From DTKY01 sp037440765 (GTDB taxonomy: Bacteria; Acidobacteriota; Terriglobia; Bryobacterales; Bryobacteraceae), in NCBI GenBank assembly GCA_037440765.1, contig JBBITL010000019.1, forward strand, positions 15,530-79,529: 64,000 bases of DNA, read 5' to 3'. The notes below the pieces were generated by a model that made no database searches, was not told the DNA's origin, and saw only the letters and a program-made list of their open reading frames with translations. Below are positions 1 through 9,048 of this stretch, piece by piece (position 1 is the first letter of the stretch; each line of letters starts with the position of its first letter). The translations under genes were made by a program, and so were the position numbers.

Positions 1-1
1 G

Positions 2-718
2 GGACGCGTGGCGCCGATTCTGTTCGCCTCGGGTGTGCTGCTGTACCTTCTCTCAGTGGCGCTGCACTATGTCCTGCTCGCATCGGAGGCCTCGCGAGAG
101 GCGCAGGAGCGGGCAAAGGAAGCCAGGGCTCTCGCAGGGCAGGCGGAACTGAGAGCGCTGAAGGCCCAGCTGAACCCGCACTTCCTGTTCAACAGCCTCA
201 ACTCCATCAGCGCCCTGACCACCGCCGACCCGGCCGGCGCACGACAGATGTGCGTGCTGCTGGGCGATTTCTTCCGCAGGACCCTTGGCCTGGGCGATCG
301 CAGCACAATCCCTCTCAGCGAGGAACTGGCCCTGGCGCGGTGTTTTCTGGAGGTGGAGAAAGTACGCTTCGGCGCCCGGTTGCGCGTGGAGGAACGGATC
401 GGCGAGGAGTCCACGCGCTGCGTTGTGCCTTCGCTTCTCCTCCAGCCGCTGGTCGAAAACGCGGTGAATCACGGGATCGCGAATCTGCTCGATGGGGGGC
501 TCATAGGCCTGGCGGCGAAGCGGGACGGCGACCGCCTTTCGATCACGATAGAGAACTCGTTCGACCCCGAGGCCCGGACGTCGAGACGCAACGGCGTCGG
601 CCTGGCCAATGTCCGGCTGCGGCTGGAGGCCTGTTACGGAACCCGCGCCAACGTGTTTGTGAGCGTAGCGGGCGATCGCTACCGGGTGGAATTGGTTCTG
701 CCGGCGGAGGAGGCATGA
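2..718 (+). CDS. LytS/YehU-type sensor histidine kinase, 5' end outside the window
   Basis: This is the C-terminal part of a membrane histidine kinase that would phosphorylate the LytTR regulator next to it. The reading frame is open to the window edge, so the GTG at 8 need not be the start. One hydrophobic helix (about residues 3-24 counted from that GTG) leads into a short coiled linker and a His_kinase domain (PF06580 type) with the phospho-acceptor His at about residue 58 in NPHFLFN. The N box (LVENAVNHG) and a G box (GVGLANVRLRL) of the ATPase domain follow. The stop overlaps the next start (ATGA), so the two are translationally coupled. The missing N-terminus should hold more membrane helices. 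Confidence 0.9.
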   Translation, partial: GRVAPILFASGVLLYLLSVALHYVLLASEASREAQERAKEARALAGQAELRALKAQLNPHFLFNSLNSISALTTADPAGARQMCVLLGDFFRRTLGLGDRSTIPLSEELALARCFLEVEKVRFGARLRVEERIGEESTRCVVPSLLLQPLVENAVNHGIANLLDGGLIGLAAKRDGDRLSITIENSFDPEARTSRRNGVGLANVRLRLEACYGTRANVFVSVAGDRYRVELVLPAEEA

Positions 719-1467
719 CGGCCGGGAAGATCCGCGCTGTGATCGTGGACGACGAGGAACCTGCGCGCAAGCTGGTGAGGGAGTTATTGCGGCCGCACAG
801 CGACATCGAGATCGTGGCTGAGTGCTCCAACGGCTTCGAGGCAGTGAAGGCGGCCACCGAACTCAAGCCGGACCTGCTGTTCCTCGACGTGCAGATGCCC
901 AAGCTGGACGGCTTCGAGGCGCTCGAACTGATCGATCCCGGCGTCGCTACCGTTTTCGTGACCGCGTACGACACCTACGCCATGCGCGCCTTCGAGGTGC
1001 ACGCGGTGGACTACCTGCTGAAACCGTTCAGCGCGGAGCGCTTCGGCGCGGCGCTGGAAAGGGCCCGCGGGCGCGTGGGCCGCGCGGCGACGCCAGCCGC
1101 GGAGTTGCACGCGGCGGCCCGCCCGGACAAGTTGCTGGAGCGTGTGGTGGTCAGGGATGGCACGCGGGTGCACATCATCCCGGTGGAGAAACTCGACTAC
1201 GCCGAGGCGCAGGACGACTATGTCAGCCTCGCAAGCGGCGGCCGGAAGTACCTGAAGCAGCAGACCCTGGCCAGCCTGGAGGCGTGTCTCGACCCCTCGC
1301 GCTTCATCCGCATCCACCGCTCCTCGATTGTGAACCTGGAGAGAGTCGCGAAGATCGAGCCCTACGGCAGAGAGAGCCGCCTCGCAATCCTCACCGATGG
1401 AACGCGGCTGCCGGTCAGCCGCTCCGGCTACGCGAGGCTGCAAGCGCTTCTTGGGGAGAGGGCATAG
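715..1467 (+). CDS. LytTR-family response regulator
   Basis: The 250-residue protein has a receiver domain (residues 6-120) with acidic pair D12/D13, phospho-acceptor D58 in FLDVQMP, the switch region VFVTAYD and invariant K103 in YLLKPF. A C-terminal LytTR DNA-binding domain covers about residues 140-245 and contains the RIHRSSIVN segment typical of the family. The ATG at 715 overlaps the kinase stop by four bases, so this is a standard LytS/LytTR-type pair. The target genes cannot be read from the window; no obvious LytTR direct repeats were recognised nearby. Confidence 0.93.
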   Translation: MTAGKIRAVIVDDEEPARKLVRELLRPHSDIEIVAECSNGFEAVKAATELKPDLLFLDVQMPKLDGFEALELIDPGVATVFVTAYDTYAMRAFEVHAVDYLLKPFSAERFGAALERARGRVGRAATPAAELHAAARPDKLLERVVVRDGTRVHIIPVEKLDYAEAQDDYVSLASGGRKYLKQQTLASLEACLDPSRFIRIHRSSIVNLERVAKIEPYGRESRLAILTDGTRLPVSRSGYARLQALLGERA

Positions 1468-1482
1468 GTCCGCCCGCCGAGC

Positions 1483-3588
1483 CTACTTCAAGCCGCGCTT
1501 TTCAAGCAGCGGTTCGATCGAGGGCTCGCGGCCGCGGAACTGCTTGTACATCTCCATGGCGTCCATAATTCCGCCCCGCTCCAGTATGTTCCGGCGGAAG
1601 GACAGCGCGGTGGCCTGGTCGAACAGGCCCTTCTCCTTGAACGCCTCAAAAGCGTCCGAGTCCAGCACCTCGCTCCAGATGTAACTGTAGTAGCCCGCCG
1701 AGTAACCGCCCGAGAAGATGTGCTGGAAGTAGGGGCTGCGGTAGCGCACGCCCACCTCGGGCATCAGGCGGATCTTGTCGAGCGAGGCCTTCTCGAAGGC
1801 GGTGGCGTCCTGGCTGGGCGCCTGGGTGAGAGTGTGCCAGTCCATGTCCAGGAAGGAAGCCGCCAGGTACTCCATGGTGGCGAAGCCCTGGTTGAACCTT
1901 GACGCATTCTTCATCTTCTGGATCAGAGCGTCGGGGATCGTCGCGCCGGTCTCGTAGTGCCGCGCGTACATCCTGAGCACCTCCGGCTCCATGGCCCAGT
2001 TCTCCATGATCTGCGAGGGAAGCTCGACGAAGTCCCGGGGAGTGCCCGACAGGCTCAGATAAGGCACCCTGGCAAGCAGCGAGTGCAGCGCATGGCCGAA
2101 CTCGTGGAACAGCGTTTCCACCTCTTCGGGCGACAGCAGGGCAGGCCGGCCCGCCGACGGCCGCGTGAAATTGCAGACATTGGTCACGATGGGGCGGATG
2201 TCCCGGCCATTCTCGATGCGCTGGCCGCGGAACCGGCTGGCCCACGCGCCACCGCGCTTGCCGGGCCTGGGATGGAAGTCCATGAAGAACACCCCCAGGT
2301 GCGAGCCGTCGGAGTCCAGGACCTCAAAGGTCTGCACCTCGGCGTGGTACTTGGGGATATCGGTGCGCTCTATGAACTTCAGCCCGTAAAGCCTGGAGGC
2401 CACGTCGAAGGCGCCCTGCCGCACGCGGTCGAGGGGGAAGTAGGGGCGGACCTCGGTGTCGTCGAAATCGTAGCGCTCCTTCTTCACCTTCTCGGCGTAG
2501 AAGCGCCAGTCCCAGGCCTCCAGTTTGAAATCCTTGCCTTCCCTGACGATCATGGCCTGCAATGCCTCGGCCTCCTTGCGGGCCACGGCGGAAGCGGGGG
2601 GCCAGAGCTGGTTCAGAAAGCCGTAGACGCGGTCAGGGGTCTTGGCCATGTTCTCGGCCAGCACGAAGCCGGCGTGATTGGTGTAACCGAGGAGCCGAGC
2701 CCGCTCGGCGCGCAGCGCGGCGATCCGGGTCAAAACGGCCTTGTTGTCGTACTCGTCGCCGTGGTCGCAGCGTTTGAGGTAAGCAGTCAGGATCTGCCGG
2801 CGCAGCTCACGGTTCTCGGAGTGGGACAGGAACGGCCAGATGCTGGGCGAGTGCAGCGTGAACACCCACCTGCCGGACAGTCCCGCCGCCCCGGCGGCGT
2901 CAGCGGCCGCCGCCACGACGCTCTCCGGCAGGCCGGCCAAATCCGCCTTGTCGGCGACCACCAGCCGGTAGGAATTGGTCTGCTTCAGCAGGTTGTTTCC
3001 GAAGCGCACCGTCAGCGTGGACATCTCCTTGTTGATGGCGCGCAGGCGCTCCTGGCCGGCGGCGTTGAGATCAGCGCCGCCGCGGACAAAGTCCTTATAG
3101 GTCTCCTCAACAAGCCGCAGCTGGACGGGATTGAGGCCGAGGCCGGCCCGCTGTTCCCAGACCGCCTTGACGCGCGCGAAGAGCCGCGGGTTGAGGTAGA
3201 TGTCGTCCCGGGCGGCGGCCAGCAGAGGCGCCACCTCGCGGTCAATCTCCTGCAGGCGTTCGTTGGTATCAGCGCTGGAGAGGTTGCTGAACACCGGCTG
3301 AACCTTCTGGAGCAGGCGGCCCACCCGGTCCAGCGCTTCCACCGTATTGGTGAAGGTGGGCGCGGCGGGATTGCCGGCGATCTGCTCCGCCTCTTTCTGA
3401 CGTTCAGCGATAGCTCTCCGGAATGCCGGCAGGAAGTGCTCGTCGCGGATTTCATGGAAGGGCGGGACGCCGAACGGAGTCGTCCACTCGCGGAAGAAGG
3501 GATTATCTGCGGAGGCGGGCGGCGCCTGCGCGTTCACCAGCAGGGGAAGCAGGCAGGCCGCGGACAGGCAAAGCATCGTGGAGTTCAT
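1483..3588 (-). CDS. M3 family zinc metallopeptidase, Dcp-like, exported
   Basis: This is a 701-residue peptidase of the M3 family (thimet oligopeptidase/peptidyl-dipeptidase Dcp group), which cleaves short peptides. The N-terminus is a signal peptide (hydrophobic to about residue 20, ending near NAQA), so the enzyme is probably periplasmic. The N-terminal segment with FGVPPFHEIRDEHFLPAF matches Dcp rather than OpdA. The zinc site HEFGH lies at residues 495-499, with the downstream acidic zinc ligand expected near ENWAMEPEV. Length fits the Dcp group. It is convergent with the LytTR gene 15 bases away and is followed on the other strand by the propeller gene. Peptidyl-dipeptidase specificity is inferred from similarity alone. 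Confidence 0.9.
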   Translation of the reverse strand: MNSTMLCLSAACLLPLLVNAQAPPASADNPFFREWTTPFGVPPFHEIRDEHFLPAFRRAIAERQKEAEQIAGNPAAPTFTNTVEALDRVGRLLQKVQPVFSNLSSADTNERLQEIDREVAPLLAAARDDIYLNPRLFARVKAVWEQRAGLGLNPVQLRLVEETYKDFVRGGADLNAAGQERLRAINKEMSTLTVRFGNNLLKQTNSYRLVVADKADLAGLPESVVAAAADAAGAAGLSGRWVFTLHSPSIWPFLSHSENRELRRQILTAYLKRCDHGDEYDNKAVLTRIAALRAERARLLGYTNHAGFVLAENMAKTPDRVYGFLNQLWPPASAVARKEAEALQAMIVREGKDFKLEAWDWRFYAEKVKKERYDFDDTEVRPYFPLDRVRQGAFDVASRLYGLKFIERTDIPKYHAEVQTFEVLDSDGSHLGVFFMDFHPRPGKRGGAWASRFRGQRIENGRDIRPIVTNVCNFTRPSAGRPALLSPEEVETLFHEFGHALHSLLARVPYLSLSGTPRDFVELPSQIMENWAMEPEVLRMYARHYETGATIPDALIQKMKNASRFNQGFATMEYLAASFLDMDWHTLTQAPSQDATAFEKASLDKIRLMPEVGVRYRSPYFQHIFSGGYSAGYYSYIWSEVLDSDAFEAFKEKGLFDQATALSFRRNILERGGIMDAMEMYKQFRGREPSIEPLLEKRGLK

Positions 3589-3654
3589 GGAACTCCCAGG
3601 TTATCAGGACCGCGCCTGGCAGGCGAGGCCGCGATCGTACAATGGGAGCAAAGC

Positions 3655-4671
3655 ATGGTCCGACGCAGGTTTCTGTCGCTGACGTTAGCCCCTCTGGCCG
3701 GTTCCGCCCAAACCGCCCCCAGGGCCCAACTGGCCGGGTGCCGGATGATCTCGGCGCGGGCGCGCCACAACGCCTACACGGACCTGCTGCATTTCCGCAA
3801 CCGCTGGTTTTGCGTTTTTCGCGAAGGGATGAGCGCGGCCTCGCGTGACGGCGCCGTGCGTGTGCTCTCATCTTCGGACGGAGAAGTCTGGATTCCGTCC
3901 GCACTCCTGGCCCTGCCGGACGCGGACCTGCGCGAGCCCAAGCTGAGCGCCACCCCTGAGGGACGGCTGCTGGTCAACGCCATGGCCACTTATGGCGACC
4001 ACTCCCGCCGCACGATGGTCTGGCTCTCGCCGGACGGGCGGGACTGGACGCAGCCGGAGGCCGCAGGCGAGCCCGGTTTCATCCTCTACCGGCCGTCCTG
4101 GACCATGGGCAGAGGCTACGCCATGGGGCACAGCGCCGGCCGAGCAACCGCGCTGCGCCTGTACACGACCACCGACGGGGTGAGGTACTCAGTACACTCG
4201 CCGGAGATCCCCGTTCCCGGAGAGCCGACGGAAGCTTCCCTGCTCTTCCTCCCCGACGGAACGGCTTGCGCGCTCCTCCGCCGCGAGGGAGAAGCCCCGA
4301 CGGCGCAGTTCGGCAGATCGCGCAGCCCGTACCGGGGATGGACCTGGAGTGGCTTGACGAAGACCGTCGCCGGCCCCAACCTCATCCGGCTTCCTGACGA
4401 GCGGGTCCTGGCGGCCGCGCGCCTGGTGGACGACACCGTGCGGACGTCACTGTGCTGGATCGACCCCCACGAGGGGGCCATGGCCGAGTTCTTCGCCCTG
4501 CCGTCGAGCGGCGACACCGGTTACCCCGGCCTGGCGTACCACGGCGGGCTGCTCTGGGTGAGCTACTACTCCTCGCATGAAGGACAGGCCATGATCTATG
4601 TGGCCAGGCTGAAGCTCCCCCCGGCGGCGGGCCGCGGCAAGCCTGCGGGCCGGCTTACTTTCGGCGGGTGA
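3655..4671 (+). CDS. Sialidase-like beta-propeller protein with Tat signal
   Basis: The start at 3655 gives a 338-residue protein beginning with a twin-arginine signal (RRRFLSLTLAP), so export of a folded protein is likely. At least three Asp-box-like elements are visible (SSSDGEVW, LSPDGRDW, TTTDGVRY), the signature of a BNR/sialidase-type six-bladed propeller. Catalytic residues of true sialidases were not assigned, so exo-sialidase or other glycosidase activity is only a possibility. A TACAAT box lies 11 bases before the ATG, leaving a very short leader containing GGAG. The 3' end overlaps the convergent adenosine deaminase gene by 17 bases. The frame stays open far upstream inside the M3 gene, but that part is antisense coincidence. 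Confidence 0.75.
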   Translation: MVRRRFLSLTLAPLAGSAQTAPRAQLAGCRMISARARHNAYTDLLHFRNRWFCVFREGMSAASRDGAVRVLSSSDGEVWIPSALLALPDADLREPKLSATPEGRLLVNAMATYGDHSRRTMVWLSPDGRDWTQPEAAGEPGFILYRPSWTMGRGYAMGHSAGRATALRLYTTTDGVRYSVHSPEIPVPGEPTEASLLFLPDGTACALLRREGEAPTAQFGRSRSPYRGWTWSGLTKTVAGPNLIRLPDERVLAAARLVDDTVRTSLCWIDPHEGAMAEFFALPSSGDTGYPGLAYHGGLLWVSYYSSHEGQAMIYVARLKLPPAAGRGKPAGRLTFGG

Positions 4672-5590
4672 ACCTTGGCTCCCGGAAAGCGTGCCGGAAG
4701 CCGTTCGCTGCAATCTCCTGGAGTTCCTCATCGGAGAAGCCCAGCCGGGCGGCCATCTCGAACTCCCTGGTCATGGTGGTGTGGAACATGGCCGGGTCGT
4801 CGGTGTTCAGCACGATGGGCACGCCCGACTCGTACAGGCGTCTCACCGGATGCGCCTCCAGCGCCGGCACCGCCCTAGTGGCGATGTTGCTGGAAATGGA
4901 GATCTCCAGCGGAATGCCGCGATCCGCCAGGTGACGGACCAGCACGGGATCTTCAATTGACCGGATTCCGTGCCCTATGCGCTCGCTCCCCAGCTCCAGC
5001 GCGGCCCATACCGACTCCGGCCCGCCGGTTTCTCCCGCGTGCGCGGTGAGGCGCAATCCCCGGCCGCGGGCAAAGCGGTAGACTTCGCCGAACAGTCGCG
5101 CCGGCCCCCGCGCCTCGTCCCCGCCGATGCCGATTCCCACCACGCCGTCACCCACGCGCTCGGCGGCCAGCTCGGCCACCTCCATGACGCTCTCAACGCC
5201 GAACTGGCGGACGCCGTCAAACAGCCACCAGACTTCCACGCCGGAGGCCATACTCTCCCGCCGGACCGCTTCCCAGACCGGCGCCAGGTCCTGCTCCATC
5301 GACAGGATCACGCCGGCGGACAGGATGATTTCGGCGTAGCGCACATTCTCGCTCTCCAGGCGTTCCAGCAGCCGCCGGGTGATGAGGGCGTAGTCTTCCG
5401 GCGCGCGCAGCCGCTCGTTTACCCACTTGTAGCTCCTGAGAAATCCCAGGAAGTCCTCGTACTCGTACTTCTCGCGTATTTCCTCGATGCTGAGTTCGGG
5501 AGCAAGCTCACGCAGGGTCTCCGGCTCGATGGAGCCTTCCAGGTGGAGGTGGAGTTCGGCCTTCGCCAGATCTCTGTAGGACGGGCCCAT
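4655..5590 (-). CDS. add: Adenosine deaminase
   Basis: This deaminates adenosine (and deoxyadenosine) to inosine in purine salvage. The 311-residue TIM barrel has the metal-binding HLHLEGS (His14, His16), the HAGET segment carrying the catalytic Glu, RIGHGIRS and the C-terminal LNTDDPAMF with the zinc-binding Asp. An aminodeoxyfutalosine deaminase of the same fold is an alternative. I chose the ATG at 5590 because a TATTAT box sits exactly seven bases before it, the spacing found at other leaderless starts here; ATGs at 5599 or 5638 would give longer N-termini, the latter running into the glgB coding region. The gene is divergent from glgB and shares its -10 box. Confidence 0.85.
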   Translation of the reverse strand: MGPSYRDLAKAELHLHLEGSIEPETLRELAPELSIEEIREKYEYEDFLGFLRSYKWVNERLRAPEDYALITRRLLERLESENVRYAEIILSAGVILSMEQDLAPVWEAVRRESMASGVEVWWLFDGVRQFGVESVMEVAELAAERVGDGVVGIGIGGDEARGPARLFGEVYRFARGRGLRLTAHAGETGGPESVWAALELGSERIGHGIRSIEDPVLVRHLADRGIPLEISISSNIATRAVPALEAHPVRRLYESGVPIVLNTDDPAMFHTTMTREFEMAARLGFSDEELQEIAANGFRHAFREPRFTRRK

Positions 5591-5596
5591 CCCTGC

Positions 5597-5603
5597 CATA
5601 ATA
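5597..5603. promoter_or_regulatory. Shared divergent -10 box of add and glgB
   Basis: The seven bases CATAATA read as CATAAT on the plus strand, seven bases before the glgB ATG, and as TATTAT on the minus strand, seven bases before the add ATG at 5590. Neither gene has a clear Shine-Dalgarno, so both transcripts are predicted to be leaderless. Only about 19 bases separate the two start codons, so two polymerases could not occupy the site at once. Confidence 0.6.
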
Positions 5604-5609
5604 GCTGCG

Positions 5610-7787
5610 ATGACGAAAGCCGAGATCGAAGCCGTCACCGGCGGCTATCACGGCGACCCGTTCCGGCTGCTCGGCCCGCACGCCCTCCGGCGCCGCGGAA
5701 AGCCGCCGGCCTGGGTGGTGCGAGCCTTCCTGCCCCAGGCGGCGGAGGCCGACGTGCTGATCGAGGATCGCGCCTGGCCGATGGAGCGGAAGCACCCGGA
5801 AGGTTTCTTCGCCGCGCAGTTGGAGGGCTGCCCCAGCGCGTACCGGCTGAGGATCAAGCGGCCAGACGGGACAGCAGGCGAGTTTGAAGATCCCTACCGC
5901 TTCCCTCCCCTGCTCAGCGAGTTCGAACTGCATCTGCACAGCGAGGGTACGCACTACGAAGCCTACAACTCCCTGGGTGCGCACGTCGTCGCAGTGGATG
6001 GCGTTGAGGGAGTCCGCTTCGCGGTGTGGGCGCCCAACGCCGAGGTGGTCTCCGTCGTGGGCGACTTCAACGATTGGGACACCCGGCGCCATCCCATGCG
6101 GCTGCGCGAGGGCGGAGTCTGGGAGATATTTCTGCCCGGCCTGGGCGAGGGCGCCACATACAAGTACTACGTCCGCAGCCGCCACCACGGGCACCGGGAG
6201 ATGAAGGCCGACCCTTACGCCTTCCGCTCCGAGACGCCGCCGGCATCCAGTTCCATCGTGGCGCGCCTGGACAAGCACGCCTGGGGCGACGCCGCCTGGA
6301 TGGAGTCGCGCGCGCGCCGCGACCTGCTGGCCGAACCCGTCTCGATCTACGAAGTGCACCTGGAAAGCTGGCTGCGGGGACCCGGCGGCGAGCCCCTCAC
6401 CTATCGCGAAGCGGCCGGCAAGCTGGCTGAGTACGCCCGGAGCATGGGATACACCCACATCGAACTGTTACCCGTCACCGAGCACCCATTTGCGGGCTCC
6501 TGGGGCTATCAGACACTGAGCTACTTCGCGCCCACCGGCCGCTTCGGTCCGCCCGAGGACATCATGTACCTGGTGGACCGTTGCCACCAGGCGGGCATCG
6601 GGGTGATCGTGGACTGGGTGCCGGCGCACTTCCCCAAGGACGCTCACGGGCTGGCCTTCTTTGACGGCACTGCTCTGTACGAGCACTCCGACCCCCGGCT
6701 GAGCGAGCACAAGGACTGGGGGACGCTGATTTTCAACTACGGCCGCAACGAGATCCGCTGCTTTCTGATCTCGAGCGCGCTGTTCTGGCTGAACAAGTAT
6801 CATATCGACGGGTTGCGCGTGGATGCCGTCGCCTCCATGCTGTACCTGGACTACTCCAGAAAGCCGGGCGAGTGGCTGCCGAACCGGTACGGCGGCAACG
6901 AGAACCTGGACGCCATCGGCTTCCTGCGGCGGTTCAACGAGCTTACGCACCAGGTGCCGGGCGTGGTGACCATTGCCGAGGAATCCACGTCGTTCCCGGG
7001 CGTCTCGCGTCCGGTGTACCTGGGCGGGCTCGGGTTCACCATGAAGTGGAACATGGGCTGGATGCACGACATGCTGGAGTACTTCTCCAGGGAGCCCGTC
7101 CACCGCAAGTATCACCACAAGAACATCACCTTCAGCATGCTGTACGCCTTCACGGAGAACTTCGTGCTGCCCATCTCGCACGACGAGGTCGTCCACGGGA
7201 AGCGATCGCTGCTCGCCAAAATGCCCGGCGACGAGTGGCAGCGTTTCGCCGGCGTGCGGGCCTTCCTGGCGTACATGTACGCGCACCCGGGCAAGAAGCT
7301 GCTGTTCATGGGCGCGGAAATCGGCCAGTACGAGGAGTGGAACCACGACGGCTCGGTGCGCTGGGAACTGCTGGAGTTCGACTTCCACCGCAAGCTCCAG
7401 GCGTTCGTGGGGGCGCTGAACCGGTTCTACAGGGAACAGCCGGCGCTGTACGAAGTCGATTTCCACCACAGCGGGTTTGAATGGGTGGATTTCCACGACG
7501 TGGACAGTTCGGTCATCGCCTTTCTGCGCAGGGCCAGGGACCCTGATGACTTCCTTCTGTTCTGCTGCAACTTCACGCCGGTGCCGCGGTACGGCTACCG
7601 CTTTGGCGTGCCCGCCGCCGGTTTCTACGAGGAACTGCTGAACACGGACAGCGAGGTGTTCGGGGGAAGCAACCTGGGCAACGCCGGCGGAGTGGCCAGC
7701 GAGCCGGCCGCGGCCCACGGCCACCCGGACAGCATACGCGTCACCCTGCCACCTCTGGCGGTCCTCGCCTTCCGGCGGCGGCGCTAG
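5610..7787 (+). CDS. glgB: 1,4-alpha-glucan branching enzyme
   Basis: GlgB introduces alpha-1,6 branches into glycogen. The 725-residue length is that of a full two-module enzyme: an N-terminal CBM48-like module, a second CBM48 (about residues 115-205) and the GH13 barrel. The catalytic triad is visible as Asp405 in GLRVDAVAS, Glu458 in TIAEESTS and Asp525 in SHDEVVHG, at nearly the same positions as in the E. coli enzyme. The ATG at 5610 is preceded by a CATAAT box at seven bases. No other glycogen gene is adjacent, so glgB is uncoupled from glgA/glgC here. It converges on the aldose-epimerase-like gene across a GC-rich hairpin. Confidence 0.97.
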   Translation: MTKAEIEAVTGGYHGDPFRLLGPHALRRRGKPPAWVVRAFLPQAAEADVLIEDRAWPMERKHPEGFFAAQLEGCPSAYRLRIKRPDGTAGEFEDPYRFPPLLSEFELHLHSEGTHYEAYNSLGAHVVAVDGVEGVRFAVWAPNAEVVSVVGDFNDWDTRRHPMRLREGGVWEIFLPGLGEGATYKYYVRSRHHGHREMKADPYAFRSETPPASSSIVARLDKHAWGDAAWMESRARRDLLAEPVSIYEVHLESWLRGPGGEPLTYREAAGKLAEYARSMGYTHIELLPVTEHPFAGSWGYQTLSYFAPTGRFGPPEDIMYLVDRCHQAGIGVIVDWVPAHFPKDAHGLAFFDGTALYEHSDPRLSEHKDWGTLIFNYGRNEIRCFLISSALFWLNKYHIDGLRVDAVASMLYLDYSRKPGEWLPNRYGGNENLDAIGFLRRFNELTHQVPGVVTIAEESTSFPGVSRPVYLGGLGFTMKWNMGWMHDMLEYFSREPVHRKYHHKNITFSMLYAFTENFVLPISHDEVVHGKRSLLAKMPGDEWQRFAGVRAFLAYMYAHPGKKLLFMGAEIGQYEEWNHDGSVRWELLEFDFHRKLQAFVGALNRFYREQPALYEVDFHHSGFEWVDFHDVDSSVIAFLRRARDPDDFLLFCCNFTPVPRYGYRFGVPAAGFYEELLNTDSEVFGGSNLGNAGGVASEPAAAHGHPDSIRVTLPPLAVLAFRRRR

Positions 7788-7816
7788 GCCCCGACAGGCC
7801 AGGAAGCCTGCCGCAC

Positions 7817-7840
7817 TGTAGGGCGCGGGGCGTCCCCGCC
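7817..7840. repeat. TGTAGGG-hairpin repeat, copy 1, between convergent genes
   Basis: TGTAGGG is followed by a stem GCGGGG/CCCCGC with a three-base loop (7825-7839), between the 3' ends of glgB and the epimerase-like gene. A similar TGTAGGG plus GC-palindrome occurs in inverse orientation at 56039-56063, also between convergent 3' ends. It may act as a bidirectional terminator (there is no T tract) and looks like a dispersed genome-wide palindrome. Confidence 0.5.
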
Positions 7841-7857
7841 GGTCCTTGAGCCGCCTG

Positions 7858-8940
7858 TCAGAACCCGCTGGGGCGGATCCAGAAGCTCTCCCGCCAGATC
7901 CCGCCCGGGGCAACGCTCTGGAGTTCCTTGTACAGACCCCTGTGCGCCAGGTTGGTGGCGTTGGTTATGCCCACCATCGGCTCGAAGCAGATGAAGTTCC
8001 TGTCCATCGGCATCATGCCGCCACGCCCGGGCCCGGGCGGCGCTTGAGGCGGCGCGGCTGGCGGCTTCGGCGCGTATATCACCGAGGCTCGGTAGTTCGG
8101 ACCGTAGACCACATCCAGCCGCTGCGACCGTCCTCTCACTGTCATGACCGCGCGGCCCGCCGCGTCCCGCACCAGATCTCCGAAAACGTGGTCCAGGTCG
8201 AAGTCCTTGAGCGCGATCTCCTGCGGATTCGGGAAGAGACCCTCGATGGGACGGGTCTGGCCGGTGGGCAGCTTCTCCGGCGACAGCAGCCACTCGGTGC
8301 GCGCACCCACCGCGATTGTCCACTCGTCGCGTTTGGAATCGGTCAACTGGAAATAGGGGTGGTAGCCGACGACCACCGGCATCGGCTCCGAACTCAGGTT
8401 CTCGATCGCGGTACTGACCTCCAACACCCCGCCCTGAAGCCGGTAGGTCATGTCGATGGTGTGGGCAAACGGCCACTGCGCCATCCACGAAGGCTGGCGG
8501 TAGAACTCCAGCCGGCTGGTGACCCAGGCGGCCGTATCATCGGCCCGCGCCTCCACCACGCGCCACTCGGAAGTGCCCGTCAGGAAGCCGTGAATGGGGA
8601 TCTTTCCCCGCACGTTGCCCAGCTCCATGTTGAAGATGTACTTCTTCCCGTTGGCATAGAAGGCCTGCTCGTCGAGCCGGTTGGCCCACGGACCCATGAA
8701 GGGGATGGCATTCAGGCCGGGCCGTTTGCGGAACTCCTCGACGGACGCGAACGGGAACCGGAGCACGTTGACGCCCTTCACCCTCATCTCGAAGGCGATG
8801 TTGCCGGCTGGCGGCAGAACAGACACCACCGTCTCGGCGGCGGCGTCCAGCAGCCGGACAATGTCGCCGTCACGCTGAACCGCGTACTGCGCGGCCTGGG
8901 CCGCGGCGGCGGCAGCCAGAATGACCGCAGCGAGTCTCAT
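7858..8940 (-). CDS. Aldose 1-epimerase family protein, exported
   Basis: A 360-residue galactose-mutarotase-like protein with an N-terminal signal peptide (hydrophobic to about residue 16, AAQAA). Family segments include GPWANRLDEQ, IHGFL, VVVGYHPYFQL (His of the active site) and ICFEPMVGITNATN, which carries the Glu expected to be the general base. A Pro-rich insertion (about residues 300-318, PPAAPPQAPPGPG) precedes that motif. The export signal suggests action on extracellular or periplasmic sugars. The start at 8940 has a strong GAGGAGG nine bases upstream and a TATGAT box at 8962-8967, so unlike several neighbours this is a normal leadered transcript. Confidence 0.8.
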   Translation of the reverse strand: MRLAAVILAAAAAAQAAQYAVQRDGDIVRLLDAAAETVVSVLPPAGNIAFEMRVKGVNVLRFPFASVEEFRKRPGLNAIPFMGPWANRLDEQAFYANGKKYIFNMELGNVRGKIPIHGFLTGTSEWRVVEARADDTAAWVTSRLEFYRQPSWMAQWPFAHTIDMTYRLQGGVLEVSTAIENLSSEPMPVVVGYHPYFQLTDSKRDEWTIAVGARTEWLLSPEKLPTGQTRPIEGLFPNPQEIALKDFDLDHVFGDLVRDAAGRAVMTVRGRSQRLDVVYGPNYRASVIYAPKPPAAPPQAPPGPGRGGMMPMDRNFICFEPMVGITNATNLAHRGLYKELQSVAPGGIWRESFWIRPSGF

Positions 8941-9036
8941 GCCACTGACCTCCTCACCCTGATCATAGTGAAAACGTATGATACCTGAGAACGCCGGGCC
9001 GGAGGGCCTCGCCGCGGCGGGCAGGTTCCGATACAG

Positions 9037-9042
9037 GATAAT
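9037..9042 (+). promoter_or_regulatory. Predicted -10 box of a leaderless arsA-like transcript
   Basis: GATAAT ends six bases before the GTG at 9049 and no Shine-Dalgarno is present, so the transcript probably begins at or next to the start codon. Confidence 0.4.
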
Positions 9043-9048
9043 GGAAGC

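Noticed and set aside
1957..3654. Upstream extension of the propeller frame to 904 residues
   Set aside because: This part lies antisense inside the M3 peptidase gene; the Tat signal at 3655 and the TACAAT box give a much better start.
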